Positions 19,334 through 28,606 of a DNA stretch of 64,000 nt are shown one piece after another. The first letter of the stretch is position 1. Each line of letters opens with the position of its first letter. The translations under genes were made by a program, and so were the position numbers. Location: assembly GCF_022369515.1 (NCBI RefSeq), contig NZ_CP059724.1, positions 1,736,001-1,800,000 on the forward strand, given 5' to 3'. The DNA is from Paenibacillus sp. 19GGS1-52 (GTDB taxonomy: Bacteria; Bacillota; Bacilli; Paenibacillales; Paenibacillaceae). The notes below the pieces were generated by a model, which saw nothing but the letters and a program-made list of their open reading frames with translations, was not told the DNA's origin and did not search any database.

Positions 19334-20638
19334 TTAATGCGATGCTTTATCGCTTTCGCCTTCATTGGATAAGCCAAGAACTTCAATGAGTTTGAAGAAC
19401 AGGGCCAAAACCATGCCGACAATGGTTGCAAGCGCCATGCCTTTAAGCTGGATTCCACCGATGTGAAGGGTTGTTCCGCTGATGCCGACAACAAGTACTA
19501 GTGCTCCCAGTATCATGTTGCTTGCTTTGGAGAAATCGACTTTTTGCTCCACGAAAATCCGTAGTCCGGAGGCAGCGATGACACCGAACAGCAATAGGGA
19601 TACACCACCCATAACCGGTAGCGGAATGTTGGCGATGACAGCCGAGAAGGTGCCGGAGAAGGAGAGCAGAATGGCGATTACGGCTGCACCTCCGATAACG
19701 TACACAGAATAGACTTTAGTTAAGGCCATGACGCCGATATTCTCACCGTAGGTAGTATTTGGTGTGGAGCCTAAGAAACCAGAAAAGATAGTGGAAATCC
19801 CGTTGCCCATAAGCGAACGGTCAAGTCCGGGATCTTTAGTTAAGTCTTTGCCTACAATGTTGCTGGTTACCAGCAGATGTCCTATATGTTCCACAATAAC
19901 AACAAGGGAAACCGGAATGATGGTCAGGATAACTTGCCAGTCAAAAGAAGGCGTGATTATAGTTGGATGTGCGAAAAAATGAGCCTTGGATATAGCAGTT
20001 GTATCTACCTTTTGCAAAACATAGGCCAAGCCATAACCGGTGACGATACCGATTAGAATATGAATGATTTTGGGGAAGCCGCGGAATAGAACTGCTCCAA
20101 TAACGGTCACGCCCAGCGTCACCATAGACAGCAGAATTGCCGTTTTGTCCGGCGTCCAATCGGTAACCCCTTCAGGAGCGATAAGACCAGCCATACGCGC
20201 GGCGACCGGTACGAGTTCAAGACCAATCGTTGCCACGATAGCGCCCATTACAGCTGGTGGAAAGACGACATTAATCCAGCTTGTTCCAGCATAACGGACA
20301 ATTACAGCTACGAGCACAAAGATAACACCAGTGACGATAAAAGCACCCAAAGCAAGGGAATATCCATGCATATGATCGCCTGTATGTTGTTTAAGAACAA
20401 GCAAAACCGGCGAGATAAAAGCAAAGCTTGAACCTAGGTAAGCGGGTATTTTGCCGCGGCAGATAAAGATGTACAGCAGAGTTCCTAAACCGTTCATTAG
20501 CAGAATCATGCCAGGGTCTACCCCGAACAGATTAGGCACAAGTACCGTACTTCCGAACATGGCGAACAAATGCTGGAGACTTAAGAGAAAACCTGGGCCC
20601 CAAGGGAGTCTTTCGTTAACTTGAATTTCGCGTTGCAA
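19334..20638 (-). CDS. pyrP: Uracil permease, NCS2 family
   Basis: This 434-residue protein is a member of the UraA/PyrP branch of the nucleobase-cation symporters. Markers are the N-terminal LPWGPGFLLSLQHLFAMFGST, the motif LGSSFAFISPVL, and the substrate and ion region EHIGHLLVTSN followed by LGSTPNTTYGENIGVMALT. About 12-14 membrane segments are visible. It stands alone, convergent with apt. I see no PyrR-type attenuator in the 60 bases upstream. Confidence 0.88.
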   Translation of the reverse strand: MQREIQVNERLPWGPGFLLSLQHLFAMFGSTVLVPNLFGVDPGMILLMNGLGTLLYIFICRGKIPAYLGSSFAFISPVLLVLKQHTGDHMHGYSLALGAFIVTGVIFVLVAVIVRYAGTSWINVVFPPAVMGAIVATIGLELVPVAARMAGLIAPEGVTDWTPDKTAILLSMVTLGVTVIGAVLFRGFPKIIHILIGIVTGYGLAYVLQKVDTTAISKAHFFAHPTIITPSFDWQVILTIIPVSLVVIVEHIGHLLVTSNIVGKDLTKDPGLDRSLMGNGISTIFSGFLGSTPNTTYGENIGVMALTKVYSVYVIGGAAVIAILLSFSGTFSAVIANIPLPVMGGVSLLLFGVIAASGLRIFVEQKVDFSKASNMILGALVLVVGISGTTLHIGGIQLKGMALATIVGMVLALFFKLIEVLGLSNEGESDKASH

Positions 20639-20943
20639 TGGATTTCACTTCTCTTTCTTATCTAGTATAATGTTAGGTTGTGGCAAAGCGCCTTTACTAG
20701 ATTAAATAGAACGGAGCATTTTTACAACTACATTTTCACAACTGCCATCAATTTGCCCCATCTTGACATATAGCCTGACAAGAATGCCACGCCATGGCAA
20801 GTGTTGACGTAACTCATCGTAAGCGTCATAATTATAGACAACTTTAGACTGAGAGTAAGACAACCCGGGAAATGATGGAACCTGCAGATTTTGCAACCGT
20901 TGCGGGTTCATTTTATTATAGAAAGGAAACGGATACGACGAGA

Positions 20944-23127
20944 ATGGGCATAGAGCGATTAATTGACAAGGCCGGCGCCTATATAAAAGAAAAAGATCTT
21001 CTCCGCATCCGGGAAGCTTATGAATTTGCCGATCAGGCTCATCACGGGCAGGTCCGCAAATCGGGGGAGCCATACATTCTGCATCCGCTGGCGGTGGCAG
21101 ATATTGTCGTCAATATGCAAATGGATGTCATATCCATTATTGCAGCGCTTTTGCACGATGTTGTGGAAGATACGACGGTGTCACTGGAGCAGATCCGCGC
21201 GAATTTTGGCGATACATGCGCAATGCTTGTTGACGGGTTAACCAAGCTGGAACGCATTCGTTTTCGCTCCAAGGAAGAGCAGCAGAATGAGAACTACCGC
21301 AAAATGTTCATTGCCATGGCTCAGGATATTCGAGTCATTGTAATTAAATTGGCGGATCGTCTGCATAACATGCGTACCCTAAAGTACCAGTCAGAAGAAA
21401 GTCAGCGCCGTATTTCCTACGAAACTTTGGAAATATTCTGTCCCATTGCCGACAGGCTAGGGATTTCAGCGATCAAGTGGGAGATGGAGGATATTGCGCT
21501 CCGATACTTGAATCCGCAGCAATATTACCGCATTGCCAATCTGGTGCATAAGAAGCGGGCCGAACGCGAGGAATTTATCGAAACCGTGATCGGGCGCATC
21601 CGTGCCAAGCTGGATGAAATGGGCATTGAGGGCGATCTCTCTGGACGTCCGAAGCATATCTACAGTGTCTATAACAAAATGAACACCAAAAATAAGCAGT
21701 TCAACGAAATTTATGATCTGCTGGCTATCCGCATCATCGTCGAGAACATTAAGGACTGTTATGCCACACTTGGAATTATTCATACTCTTTGGAAGCCGAT
21801 GCCCGGACGATTCAAGGATTATATAGCTATGCCCAAAGCGAACATGTACCAATCGCTGCATACCACAGTAGTGGGACCGGGTGGAGAGCCAACAGAGGTT
21901 CAAATCCGCACTTGGGAAATGCATCGTACTGCAGAATTCGGGATCGCTGCCCACTGGGCCTACAAGGAAGGTAGCAACAATAATAACGTTAATCCAGAGA
22001 ATCGGATGCCGTTTTTTCGCGAAATTTTGGAGCTGCAGCATGAGGCTAAGGATGCAGAAGAATTTGTGGAATCGCTCAAAATGGACTTTTTCTCAGATCT
22101 GGTATTCGTATTCACTCCGAAAGGTGAAGTTATCGAGTTGCCAGCAGGCTCTGTGCCGCTTGATTTTGCTTTCCGCATCCATACGGAGGTTGGCAACCGG
22201 ACGATTGGTTCCAAAGTGAACGGGCGGATTGTACCGCTGGATCATAAGCTGAAGACCGGAGATATCGTGGAGATTCTGACCTCGAAGCAATCTTTTGGAC
22301 CCAGCCGTGACTGGCTTAAGATCGCTCAATCCTCCCATGCCCGCAGCAAGATCAAGCAATGGTTCAAGAAGGAAAAACGGGAAGAGAACGTCGAAAAAGG
22401 CCGCGAAGCGATCGAACGTGAGCTGAAACGTCTTAATGTAGAAATCTCTGAGTATAGTTCAGATGATAAGCTGGTCGAAGCAGCCAAGAAGTTCGCCTTT
22501 AATGATATAGAGGATATGTTGTCGGCTGTAGGTTTCGGTGGGATTACCGCGGCTCAGATTGCCTCCAAGCTAACGGAGAAACTTCGCAAGGATCAGGAAG
22601 AGGCAGCGAATCATCTGGAACTTACTTCCGAAATGAAGGAAATTAAGTCTTCAGGCGAGAAACGCAATCAACCGACAAATGGTGTGCGTGTTAAAGGTAT
22701 CGATAATCTGCTTGTTCGTTTCGCCCGATGTTGTAATCCGGTGCCAGGCGACAATATTATCGGTTATGTGACACGCGGCCGAGGTGTTTCGGTCCATCGT
22801 GAGGATTGTCCCAACATTCCAGGTGAAGCTGACGGGGAGGAAGCAGCCCGCGTGATCGAAGTGGAATGGGAAGGCGAGATGGAAGCTAACTACAGCGTAG
22901 ACATTGAGATTACAGGCCATGATCGCAATGGGCTACTCAATGAAGTGCTGCAGGCCGTTTCTGAGAGCAAAACTAATATTTCAGCTGTCACCGGACGTTC
23001 CGATAAGAACAAGATGGCTATGATCCATATGACGATCCTTATCCGTAACACGGATCATTTACAATCGGTAGTGGACCGGGTCAAACGGGTGAAGGATGTA
23101 TATACAGTTCACCGCATTATGCAATAG
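20944..23127 (+). CDS. relA: Bifunctional (p)ppGpp synthetase/hydrolase RelA
   Basis: This long Rel protein makes and degrades (p)ppGpp in the stringent response. Domains in order are HD hydrolase (LLHDVVEDT near residue 75), synthetase (KPMPGRFKDYIAMPKANMYQ), TGS (FTPKGEVIELPAGSVPLDFA), a zinc-finger region (RFARCCNPVPGD) and a C-terminal ACT domain. I start at ATG 20944 (MGIERLIDKAG), giving 727 residues. An in-frame ATG at 20872 is possible, but the canonical N-terminus begins at MGIE. It is followed by dtd after 22 bases. Confidence 0.95.
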   Translation: MGIERLIDKAGAYIKEKDLLRIREAYEFADQAHHGQVRKSGEPYILHPLAVADIVVNMQMDVISIIAALLHDVVEDTTVSLEQIRANFGDTCAMLVDGLTKLERIRFRSKEEQQNENYRKMFIAMAQDIRVIVIKLADRLHNMRTLKYQSEESQRRISYETLEIFCPIADRLGISAIKWEMEDIALRYLNPQQYYRIANLVHKKRAEREEFIETVIGRIRAKLDEMGIEGDLSGRPKHIYSVYNKMNTKNKQFNEIYDLLAIRIIVENIKDCYATLGIIHTLWKPMPGRFKDYIAMPKANMYQSLHTTVVGPGGEPTEVQIRTWEMHRTAEFGIAAHWAYKEGSNNNNVNPENRMPFFREILELQHEAKDAEEFVESLKMDFFSDLVFVFTPKGEVIELPAGSVPLDFAFRIHTEVGNRTIGSKVNGRIVPLDHKLKTGDIVEILTSKQSFGPSRDWLKIAQSSHARSKIKQWFKKEKREENVEKGREAIERELKRLNVEISEYSSDDKLVEAAKKFAFNDIEDMLSAVGFGGITAAQIASKLTEKLRKDQEEAANHLELTSEMKEIKSSGEKRNQPTNGVRVKGIDNLLVRFARCCNPVPGDNIIGYVTRGRGVSVHREDCPNIPGEADGEEAARVIEVEWEGEMEANYSVDIEITGHDRNGLLNEVLQAVSESKTNISAVTGRSDKNKMAMIHMTILIRNTDHLQSVVDRVKRVKDVYTVHRIMQ

Positions 23128-23149
23128 GGCAAGGAGTTGAAAGCCTACA

Positions 23150-23593
23150 ATGAGAGTGGTAGTGCAGCGTTGTAAAAAAGCCAAAGTAACCGTTGATGAT
23201 GCTATAACTGGTGAGATCGGTAAGGGTTTGCTGCTGCTGGTCGGTGTTACCCATGGAGACACAGAGAAGGATGCCAAATATTTGGCGGACAAAATAGCGA
23301 ATCTGCGTATTTTTGAAGATGAAGCTGGTAAAATGAACTTCAGCGTCAGCGACACCGGCGGAGCGATATTATCTGTATCACAATTTACTTTGTATGGAGA
23401 TTGTCGTAAGGGCAGACGGCCTAATTTCATGGCTGCCGCTGCTCCTGCTGAGGCACAGGCACTTTACGATTATTTTAATCGTGAGCTGAGCGGGAATGGG
23501 CTTCAGGTTGAAACGGGCGTTTTTGGAGCGATGATGGATGTTTCATTGACCAATTGGGGCCCAGTAACACTTATTCTGGATAGTCAGGGCTAG
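23150..23593 (+). CDS. dtd: D-aminoacyl-tRNA deacylase
   Basis: Dtd removes D-amino acids wrongly charged on tRNA. The 147-residue protein has the N-terminal [15 protein letters not shown], the SQFTLYGD motif and the C-terminal GPVT motif that together form the chiral-checking site. AAGGAG lies upstream of the ATG. The relA-dtd pair is conserved in Firmicutes. Confidence 0.96.
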   Translation: MRVVVQRCKKAKVTVDDAITGEIGKGLLLLVGVTHGDTEKDAKYLADKIANLRIFEDEAGKMNFSVSDTGGAILSVSQFTLYGDCRKGRRPNFMAAAAPAEAQALYDYFNRELSGNGLQVETGVFGAMMDVSLTNWGPVTLILDSQG

Positions 23594-23640
23594 TCTTAGC
23601 CCATTAAATATTCATGAGTGATGAGTGATAATATCCACTT

Positions 23641-23692
23641 GAAGGATGCATGGCGTGGTTCCCTAATAGGAGCAAAGCCTTGCATCCTTTTT
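23641..23692 (+). terminator. Terminator after dtd
   Basis: GAAGGATGCATGGC and GCCTTGCATCCTTTTTC form a long stem ending in a T tract. Confidence 0.8.
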
Positions 23693-23798
23693 CTGTTGCC
23701 TAAATCCCAATACAAAGTCCCATACGTGGATAGAGCTCGACTAAGCTGGATAAGCTAGGGACTGATGAACATTATGGGATAGCTGCAAGGGGTGCGTG

Positions 23799-23954
23799 AT
23801 GAGACAATCACAGAAGGCGTGGGTTTGGAGAAGTATACCGGCACTGGCGACAGGAAGCCCTGTCGAAGCCTATGCGACCGCGAAAGAGAACGAGGGGCAA
23901 ACGGAAGTCCATGTATTAAAAGGCAGAAGCCGCAGTCTCCTGCCGCGTAAATGA
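23799..23954 (+). CDS. Small basic hypothetical protein, 51 residues
   Basis: I do not recognise this protein. The ATG follows AAGGGGTGCGTG, a fair ribosome binding site, and the frame runs MRQSQKAWVWRS to SRSLLPRK before TGA. It is basic, has two Trp near the N-terminus and no membrane segment. A hairpin with a T tract begins inside its last codons (23925-23982), so a transcript ending there would carry this frame. It could be a short protein or a chance frame in a small RNA. Confidence 0.42.
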   Translation: MRQSQKAWVWRSIPALATGSPVEAYATAKENEGQTEVHVLKGRSRSLLPRK

Positions 23955-23982
23955 GCGGTAGAGTGGCGGCTTCTTATTTTTG
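23925..23982 (+). terminator. Terminator overlapping the end of the 51-residue frame
   Basis: AGAAGCCGC (23925-23933) pairs with GCGGCTTCT (23966-23974), followed by TATTTTTG. The loop holds a second pairing, CTGCCGC with GCGGTAG. Confidence 0.75.
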
Positions 23983-24107
23983 TTTTCGGTGACGATATTG
24001 TCGGTGAATAACGCTGAATAAGCTCCATTATTTATCAAATGGTTATATATTGCCTCAATTCGGGTAATAGAGAAACAAGAACATATCAACCGGAAGGAGA
24101 AAAGAAC

Positions 24108-24566
24108 ATGACTAAACGAATTCAGGCTTATTTCAGAACTGAGGATGAAGCACAAGGTGCGAAAACTGCATTAATCTCTTACAAGGTTGAGGATCTGCAG
24201 TTATCACCACTTACAGATCCTTTAGATACAAGTAGTGACGGTGATCGAAGCCGTACTCGTAATATTTTGGTGCCGCTTGCACCTTTTAACAACTCGGCAA
24301 TGGCTGGAGGGATGGTGGGAGCTGCGGGCACGACAGGCTCTGTGATGGGTGCGGCTATTTTACCGGGAGTTGTTGCTCCTGACTCGCTGGATGAAAAAGA
24401 TGTCCATGTAATTAACGAGGATAAAGTACAGAAGAGTGATACTGCAGCGAAAGGAGACCTCGATGGACTTCATTATGTTATGGAGCTGAAGGTCGCCGAA
24501 GAGAATTACAACGAGGTTGTGGAAACCCTGCGGGGTAAGAACGCTTATGTAGAGCTTTTTGAGTAA
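24108..24566 (+). CDS. Hypothetical protein with a hydrophobic Gly/Ala-rich centre
   Basis: The 152-residue protein starts at ATG 24108 after GGAAGGAGAA. It has an N-terminal alpha/beta-looking stretch (RIQAYFRTEDEAQGAKTAL), a central hydrophobic Gly/Ala-rich stretch (AMAGGMVGAAGTTGSVMGAA), and a second short alpha/beta part (HYVMELKVAEENYNEVVETL). The plan of two halves around a glycine zipper-like segment resembles general stress proteins of the YflT/DUF1269 type, but I cannot assign it. It stands alone between terminators. Confidence 0.7.
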   Translation: MTKRIQAYFRTEDEAQGAKTALISYKVEDLQLSPLTDPLDTSSDGDRSRTRNILVPLAPFNNSAMAGGMVGAAGTTGSVMGAAILPGVVAPDSLDEKDVHVINEDKVQKSDTAAKGDLDGLHYVMELKVAEENYNEVVETLRGKNAYVELFE

Positions 24567-24584
24567 ATAAAAATTTCTTTGACG

Positions 24585-24620
24585 TTCCGGGGACTCTAAG
24601 GGTCTACCGGAATTTTTTAT
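24585..24620 (+). terminator. Terminator of the Gly/Ala-rich protein gene
   Basis: TTCCGG (24585-24590) pairs with CCGGAA (24607-24612), followed by TTTTTTAT; an inner ACTC/GGGT pairing extends the stem. Confidence 0.75.
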
Positions 24621-24830
24621 TTCTGCACAGCTGCTAAATGCCCTGCAAATTTAGCTCAGTGGAATAAACTGTAGATTGTTATGATAAAAAAGGGATTCCG
24701 TAGGGGGAATATCCAATGAAATACAGCGCTTTCTTTTCTGTAATGTAATCGTAATATTACATTCATGATTCCTTAATATAGCGGGTTTATAATAATGGCA
24801 TGACCCCCTTTTTTATAATATATGATGATG

Positions 24831-24864
24831 GACCTGCAGCACTAGGCTGCAGGTCATTTTTTTT
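24831..24864 (+). terminator. Strong terminator of an unassigned transcript
   Basis: GACCTGCAGC (24831-24840) and GCTGCAGGTC (24846-24855) form a perfect stem followed by ATTTTTTTTG. Confidence 0.85.
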
Positions 24865-24920
24865 GTATTTGCTCGGTAGCTTGTTTTTTTGAAAATTTAA
24901 TTTATACGTTTCACACGACA

Positions 24921-24991
24921 ACTTATCTTTATATTTCTTGAAGAAACGGGTACCGCCTCCATATAAAGGACGGCAAAGTCGTATCTTCTGG
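24921..24991 (+). repeat. Hairpin element, copy 2
   Basis: Related to 491-553 over the parts CTTTATATTT, GAAACGGGTACCGCCTCC, ATAAAGGACGGC and AAAGTCGT. The outer arms no longer pair well here, so a terminator role is less likely than in copy 1. Confidence 0.45.
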
Positions 24992-25001
24992 ATATGATTT
25001 C

Positions 25002-25030
25002 TTGACTTTAGTGCAGTGGTTCAGTAGAAT
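25002..25030 (+). promoter_or_regulatory. Sigma-A-type promoter of hisS-aspS
   Basis: TTGACT (25002-25007), an exact 17-base spacer and TAGAAT (25025-25030) sit just upstream of the T-box leader. Confidence 0.82.
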
Positions 25031-25059
25031 CTAACAATATACGGTTTGACTATAATGTT

Positions 25060-25390
25060 TTGATGACGGGAACAAGTAATTCGCTGCCCTCAACTCCAGA
25101 GAAGAATCCCGCAGAATCGGCTGCTGCCCATAATAAGGACGCATTACCGCTTCCGCTTGGCTGAAAGGATTCTGTTGATGAACGAATGAATGACCTCCCC
25201 GAGAACGCACGGCGAAAGCAGGCAATCATATATTGCCGCGACAGTAGCCGCTTGCGCGTAGGCGGGCGTTAACCGCTTAGAGCGGATTTAGTGTTTAGGC
25301 TGATCCGGAATGTGGGTGGTACCACGGGTGTATTATTACTTATAATAATCCCTCGTCCCTGTTTGTAATAAACAGGGCGGGGTTTTTTTG
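25060..25390 (+). promoter_or_regulatory. T-box leader of hisS-aspS
   Basis: The leader starts with GATGACGGGAACAAGTA, a typical Stem I start, followed by AGAGAAG and GGCTGAAAGG. The T-box itself, GTGGGTGGTACCACGGGT, lies at 25312-25329. The terminator CCCTGTTT/AAACAGGG with a T tract is at about 25351-25388. Uncharged tRNA binding would favour the antiterminator and switch on hisS-aspS. I could not fix the specifier codon: neither a His codon nor a single Asp codon stands out in the expected loop. Confidence 0.93.
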
Positions 25391-25456
25391 TTTTTTTTAG
25401 ATAAGAATTTTCACGCGATGAGGTTATGAAGGGTTATTTTTCGGGAGGGATAGGCT

Positions 25457-26710
25457 GTGGCTAAAGAAAGATTCGAGAAACCTACAGGTACGCAGGATGT
25501 GCTGCCGGGTGCGGTGGAGAAATGGCAATACATTGAAGGCAAGGCAAGGGAACTATGCTACCGTTTCAATTATCGGGAAATCCGTACGCCAATGTTCGAG
25601 CACACAGGGCTGTTCGAACGGGGAGTAGGAGAAACAACAGATATCGTCGAAGGTGAGATGTATACCTTTAAGGATAAGGGTGATCGTGACTTGGCACTGC
25701 GTCCAGAGGGAACGGCAGGCGTTGTTCGTGCTTACGTACAGAATAAGCTGTACGGAGAACCGGATGTCAGCAAGCTGTATTACATCGGACCGATGTTCCG
25801 CTACGAACGTCCACAGGCGGGAAGATACCGCCAGTTTCATCAGTTCGGGATTGAGGCATTTGGGGCGGTTGATCCGGCCATTGATGCTGAGGTTGTTTCA
25901 CTAGGTTATCAATACTGCAAAGATCTTGGTCTGAGTGGGGTTAGGGTAGAGATTAATTCTGTGGGCAACGCACCAAGCCGTGCGGCATACCGGGAGAAGC
26001 TGCTAGGCTTTCTTAGACCCATGAAGGATACTCTTTGCAGCGATTGCCAGCGGCGTATGGAACGCAATCCGCTGCGAGTGCTGGATTGTAAGAAGGATCA
26101 GGATAAATTTGTGGAGGCTCCATCCATTCTGGACAGTCTGGATGAAGAGTGTACTATTCATTTTGAGAAGGTTAAAGAGCATCTTGGTGCTATGGGCCTG
26201 GAATACACGATTAATCCTCGTCTGGTGCGTGGGTTGGATTATTACACCCATACAGCGTTTGAATATAAAGCCGCAGGTATCGGGTCCATTGATACGGTTG
26301 GCGGCGGCGGCCGCTATAATGGCCTCGTAGAAGAGATAGGCGGACCGGACCAACCGGGGATTGGCCTTGGGATAGGTCTGGAGCGAATTCTGCTGATTCT
26401 AGAGAACCAGCAGGTGGAACTGGAAGCTGCGAAACCGCTGGATGTATATTTCGTGGGTCTCGGCGAAGCCGCTGATCTTGAGATTTCGAAGCAGCTGTTC
26501 GTGCTCCGCAACCTGGGATTCTCCGCAGAACGTGACTATCTGGGGCGCAAGATGAAGGCGCAAATGAAGTCGGCCGACCGTATGTCGGCGCGGTATACAG
26601 CGATCCTTGGCGAGGAAGAGTTGAATAATGGCGTTATTGCCTTGAAATCAATGGCTACTGGAGAGCAACGGACTGTGAAATTAGAGGAATTAGGACAGGC
26701 ACTGGTATAA
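25457..26710 (+). CDS. hisS: Histidyl-tRNA synthetase
   Basis: HisS charges tRNA-His. The 417-residue class II synthetase shows the N-terminal RFEKPTGTQDVLPG, motif 2 around MFRYERPQAGRYRQFHQFGIE, the histidine-specific stretches LVRGLDYYTHTAFE and GGGGRYNGLVE, and a C-terminal anticodon-binding domain. The start is GTG, 7 bases after GGGAGGGAT. The T-box leader upstream and aspS 35 bases downstream make one amino-acid-responsive operon. Confidence 0.97.
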   Translation: MAKERFEKPTGTQDVLPGAVEKWQYIEGKARELCYRFNYREIRTPMFEHTGLFERGVGETTDIVEGEMYTFKDKGDRDLALRPEGTAGVVRAYVQNKLYGEPDVSKLYYIGPMFRYERPQAGRYRQFHQFGIEAFGAVDPAIDAEVVSLGYQYCKDLGLSGVRVEINSVGNAPSRAAYREKLLGFLRPMKDTLCSDCQRRMERNPLRVLDCKKDQDKFVEAPSILDSLDEECTIHFEKVKEHLGAMGLEYTINPRLVRGLDYYTHTAFEYKAAGIGSIDTVGGGGRYNGLVEEIGGPDQPGIGLGIGLERILLILENQQVELEAAKPLDVYFVGLGEAADLEISKQLFVLRNLGFSAERDYLGRKMKAQMKSADRMSARYTAILGEEELNNGVIALKSMATGEQRTVKLEELGQALV

Positions 26711-26745
26711 CACGTGATTTTAACTATGAAGGGGTATGATAAATT

Positions 26746-28533
26746 ATGACAAGAAGTCATCATTGCGGACAATTAACGCCTGACAATATTGGAGAAACAG
26801 TAACCTTGAACGGCTGGGTTCAGACCCGTCGTGACCTTGGTGGTGTACTCTTCATCGATCTCCGCGACCGCAGCGGAATTGTACAAGTTGTATTTAATCC
26901 GGATTACTCCGGTGAAGCACTGCAGACTGCTGATAAAGTGCGCAGCGAATATGTATTGGCTGTGACCGGTAAGGTTGTTAAGCGTGATGCTGCAACAGTA
27001 AACCGCAATCTGCCTACCGGTGAGATCGAAGTACAGATTAGCGAAATTGAAGTGCTCAACACAGCTAAAACTCCACCGTTCTTCATTGAAGATGGTGTGG
27101 AAGTGGATGAGTCACTGCGTCTCAAATACCGTTATCTTGACCTGCGTCGTCCGCAAATGCAACGGACTTTACGCCTACGCTCGCAAGCGACTAAGATTTT
27201 CCGCGATTTCCTGGATAGTGAAGGTTTCATCGATGTAGAAACACCGATTCTGACCAAAAGCTCGCCAGAGGGCGCACGTGATTATCTGGTGCCAAGTCGG
27301 GTACATGAAGGTGAATTCTTCGCGCTGCCGCAATCACCGCAAATTTATAAGCAATTGCTAATGGTGGCTGGTATCGAACGTTACTATCAGGTTGCTCGCT
27401 GCTTCCGTGATGAAGATTTGCGTGCTGACCGTCAGCCGGAATTCACTCAGGTCGACGTTGAGACCTCTTTTATGGCACAGGATGATCTGCTCGGGATGAT
27501 GGAGAAGTTGATGCAACGTCTGTTTAAAGAAACCGTTGGAGCCGATATCACACTTCCGTTCCAGCGTTTGACTTATGCCGATGCAATGGGTAAATATGGC
27601 TCCGATAAGCCGGACCTGCGTTTTGGTCTGGAGCTTGTGGAGATGAATGATATAGTGGCTACCAGCGGAGTGAAGGTATTTGCTTCCGTGATCGAAAAAG
27701 GCGGCGAGGTTAAGTGCCTGAACGCCAAAGGCTGTGGTACTTGGTCCCGTAAAGAAATTGATGAACTTGGACCGTATGCCTCACGTTATGGCGCAAAGGG
27801 CTTGGCTTGGATTCAAGTGAAAGACGGCGAATTCAAAGGACCGATCGTGAAATTCTTTTCTGAGGAAGAGATTGCTGCTGTTAAAGAACGTACAGGTGCT
27901 GAGGAAGGCGACCTTCTGCTCTTCTCCGCTGACAATAAAAAGGTGGTTGCTGATGTACTGGGTGCGCTTCGCCTGAAGATCGGACGCCAGCTAGGCCTTA
28001 TCGACGATAGTGTGTTCAAGTTCGCTTGGGTTACAGACTTCCCATTGTTAGGATATGACGAGGATCAAAAACGTTATGTGGCGGAACACCATCCCTTCAC
28101 TCGTCCTCGCGATGAAGATCTTCCGTTATTTGATACGGACCCGGGTGCTATCCGTGCACAGGCCTATGATATTGTTTTGAACGGTTATGAAGTTGGCGGC
28201 GGCTCGATGCGGATCTACAAGCGTGATGTACAGGAAAAAATGTTCTCGGCACTGGGCTTCTCACCAGAGGTAGCTTACGAGAAATTCGGCTTCCTGCTGG
28301 ATGCATTCGAATATGGAACACCTCCACACGGTGGTATTGCCTTCGGTCTAGACCGTCTGGTGATGTTACTCGCTGGCAGCACAAATCTGCGTGAGACGAT
28401 TGCCTTCCCAAAAACGGCAAGTGCTACAGACCTGCTGATGGATGCGCCTTCGCCAGTGGATGCAATACAATTGGAACAGCTGCATATCAAGCTCGCTCCG
28501 AAGCCGGAGAAAGAGAAGAAACAACTAGTCTAA
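26746..28533 (+). CDS. aspS: Aspartyl-tRNA synthetase
   Basis: AspS charges tRNA-Asp, and in many bacteria lacking a full set also tRNA-Asn. The 595-residue protein has the OB-fold anticodon domain ([20 protein letters not shown]), class II motif 2 near [18 protein letters not shown], the [10 protein letters not shown] flipping loop, the bacterial GAD insertion domain, and motif 3 [13 protein letters not shown]. It follows hisS under the same leader. Confidence 0.97.
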   Translation: MTRSHHCGQLTPDNIGETVTLNGWVQTRRDLGGVLFIDLRDRSGIVQVVFNPDYSGEALQTADKVRSEYVLAVTGKVVKRDAATVNRNLPTGEIEVQISEIEVLNTAKTPPFFIEDGVEVDESLRLKYRYLDLRRPQMQRTLRLRSQATKIFRDFLDSEGFIDVETPILTKSSPEGARDYLVPSRVHEGEFFALPQSPQIYKQLLMVAGIERYYQVARCFRDEDLRADRQPEFTQVDVETSFMAQDDLLGMMEKLMQRLFKETVGADITLPFQRLTYADAMGKYGSDKPDLRFGLELVEMNDIVATSGVKVFASVIEKGGEVKCLNAKGCGTWSRKEIDELGPYASRYGAKGLAWIQVKDGEFKGPIVKFFSEEEIAAVKERTGAEEGDLLLFSADNKKVVADVLGALRLKIGRQLGLIDDSVFKFAWVTDFPLLGYDEDQKRYVAEHHPFTRPRDEDLPLFDTDPGAIRAQAYDIVLNGYEVGGGSMRIYKRDVQEKMFSALGFSPEVAYEKFGFLLDAFEYGTPPHGGIAFGLDRLVMLLAGSTNLRETIAFPKTASATDLLMDAPSPVDAIQLEQLHIKLAPKPEKEKKQLV

Positions 28534-28535
28534 GA

Positions 28536-28600
28536 CTTGCGGAGCAAGTTTTACGAAGCGGAACTTGAAAGTCTAAGTTATATAAACATTTAGGAGGCTA
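28536..28600 (+). repeat. Possible degenerate leader repeat upstream of tcdA
   Basis: GCGGAGCAAGTTTTACGAAGCGGAAC resembles the second half of the 64-bp unit (GAAGCAGTTTTGTACGAAGTGATTC), and the region ends in AAACATTTAGGAGG. The outer AGACTT/AAGTCT bases can pair. The left arm and inner hairpin are missing, so membership of the family is uncertain. Confidence 0.4.
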
Positions 28601-28606
28601 TACGTC

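Larger units (their letters stand above)
24621..25001. other. Intergenic region before the hisS promoter
   Basis: About 380 bases without a supported gene. They hold a strong hairpin with a T tract at 24831-24864, which implies an unidentified short transcript arising upstream, around 24640-24830. A TATAAT-like box near 24790 has no clear partner. A 9-codon frame at 24716 (MKYSAFFSVM) has no good ribosome binding site. Copy 2 of the hairpin element lies at 24921-24991. Confidence 0.45.

Noticed and set aside
25160..25200. Specifier codon of the hisS-aspS T-box
   Set aside because: GAT, GAC and other triplets can be read depending on how the loop is paired; I could not choose between them by eye.
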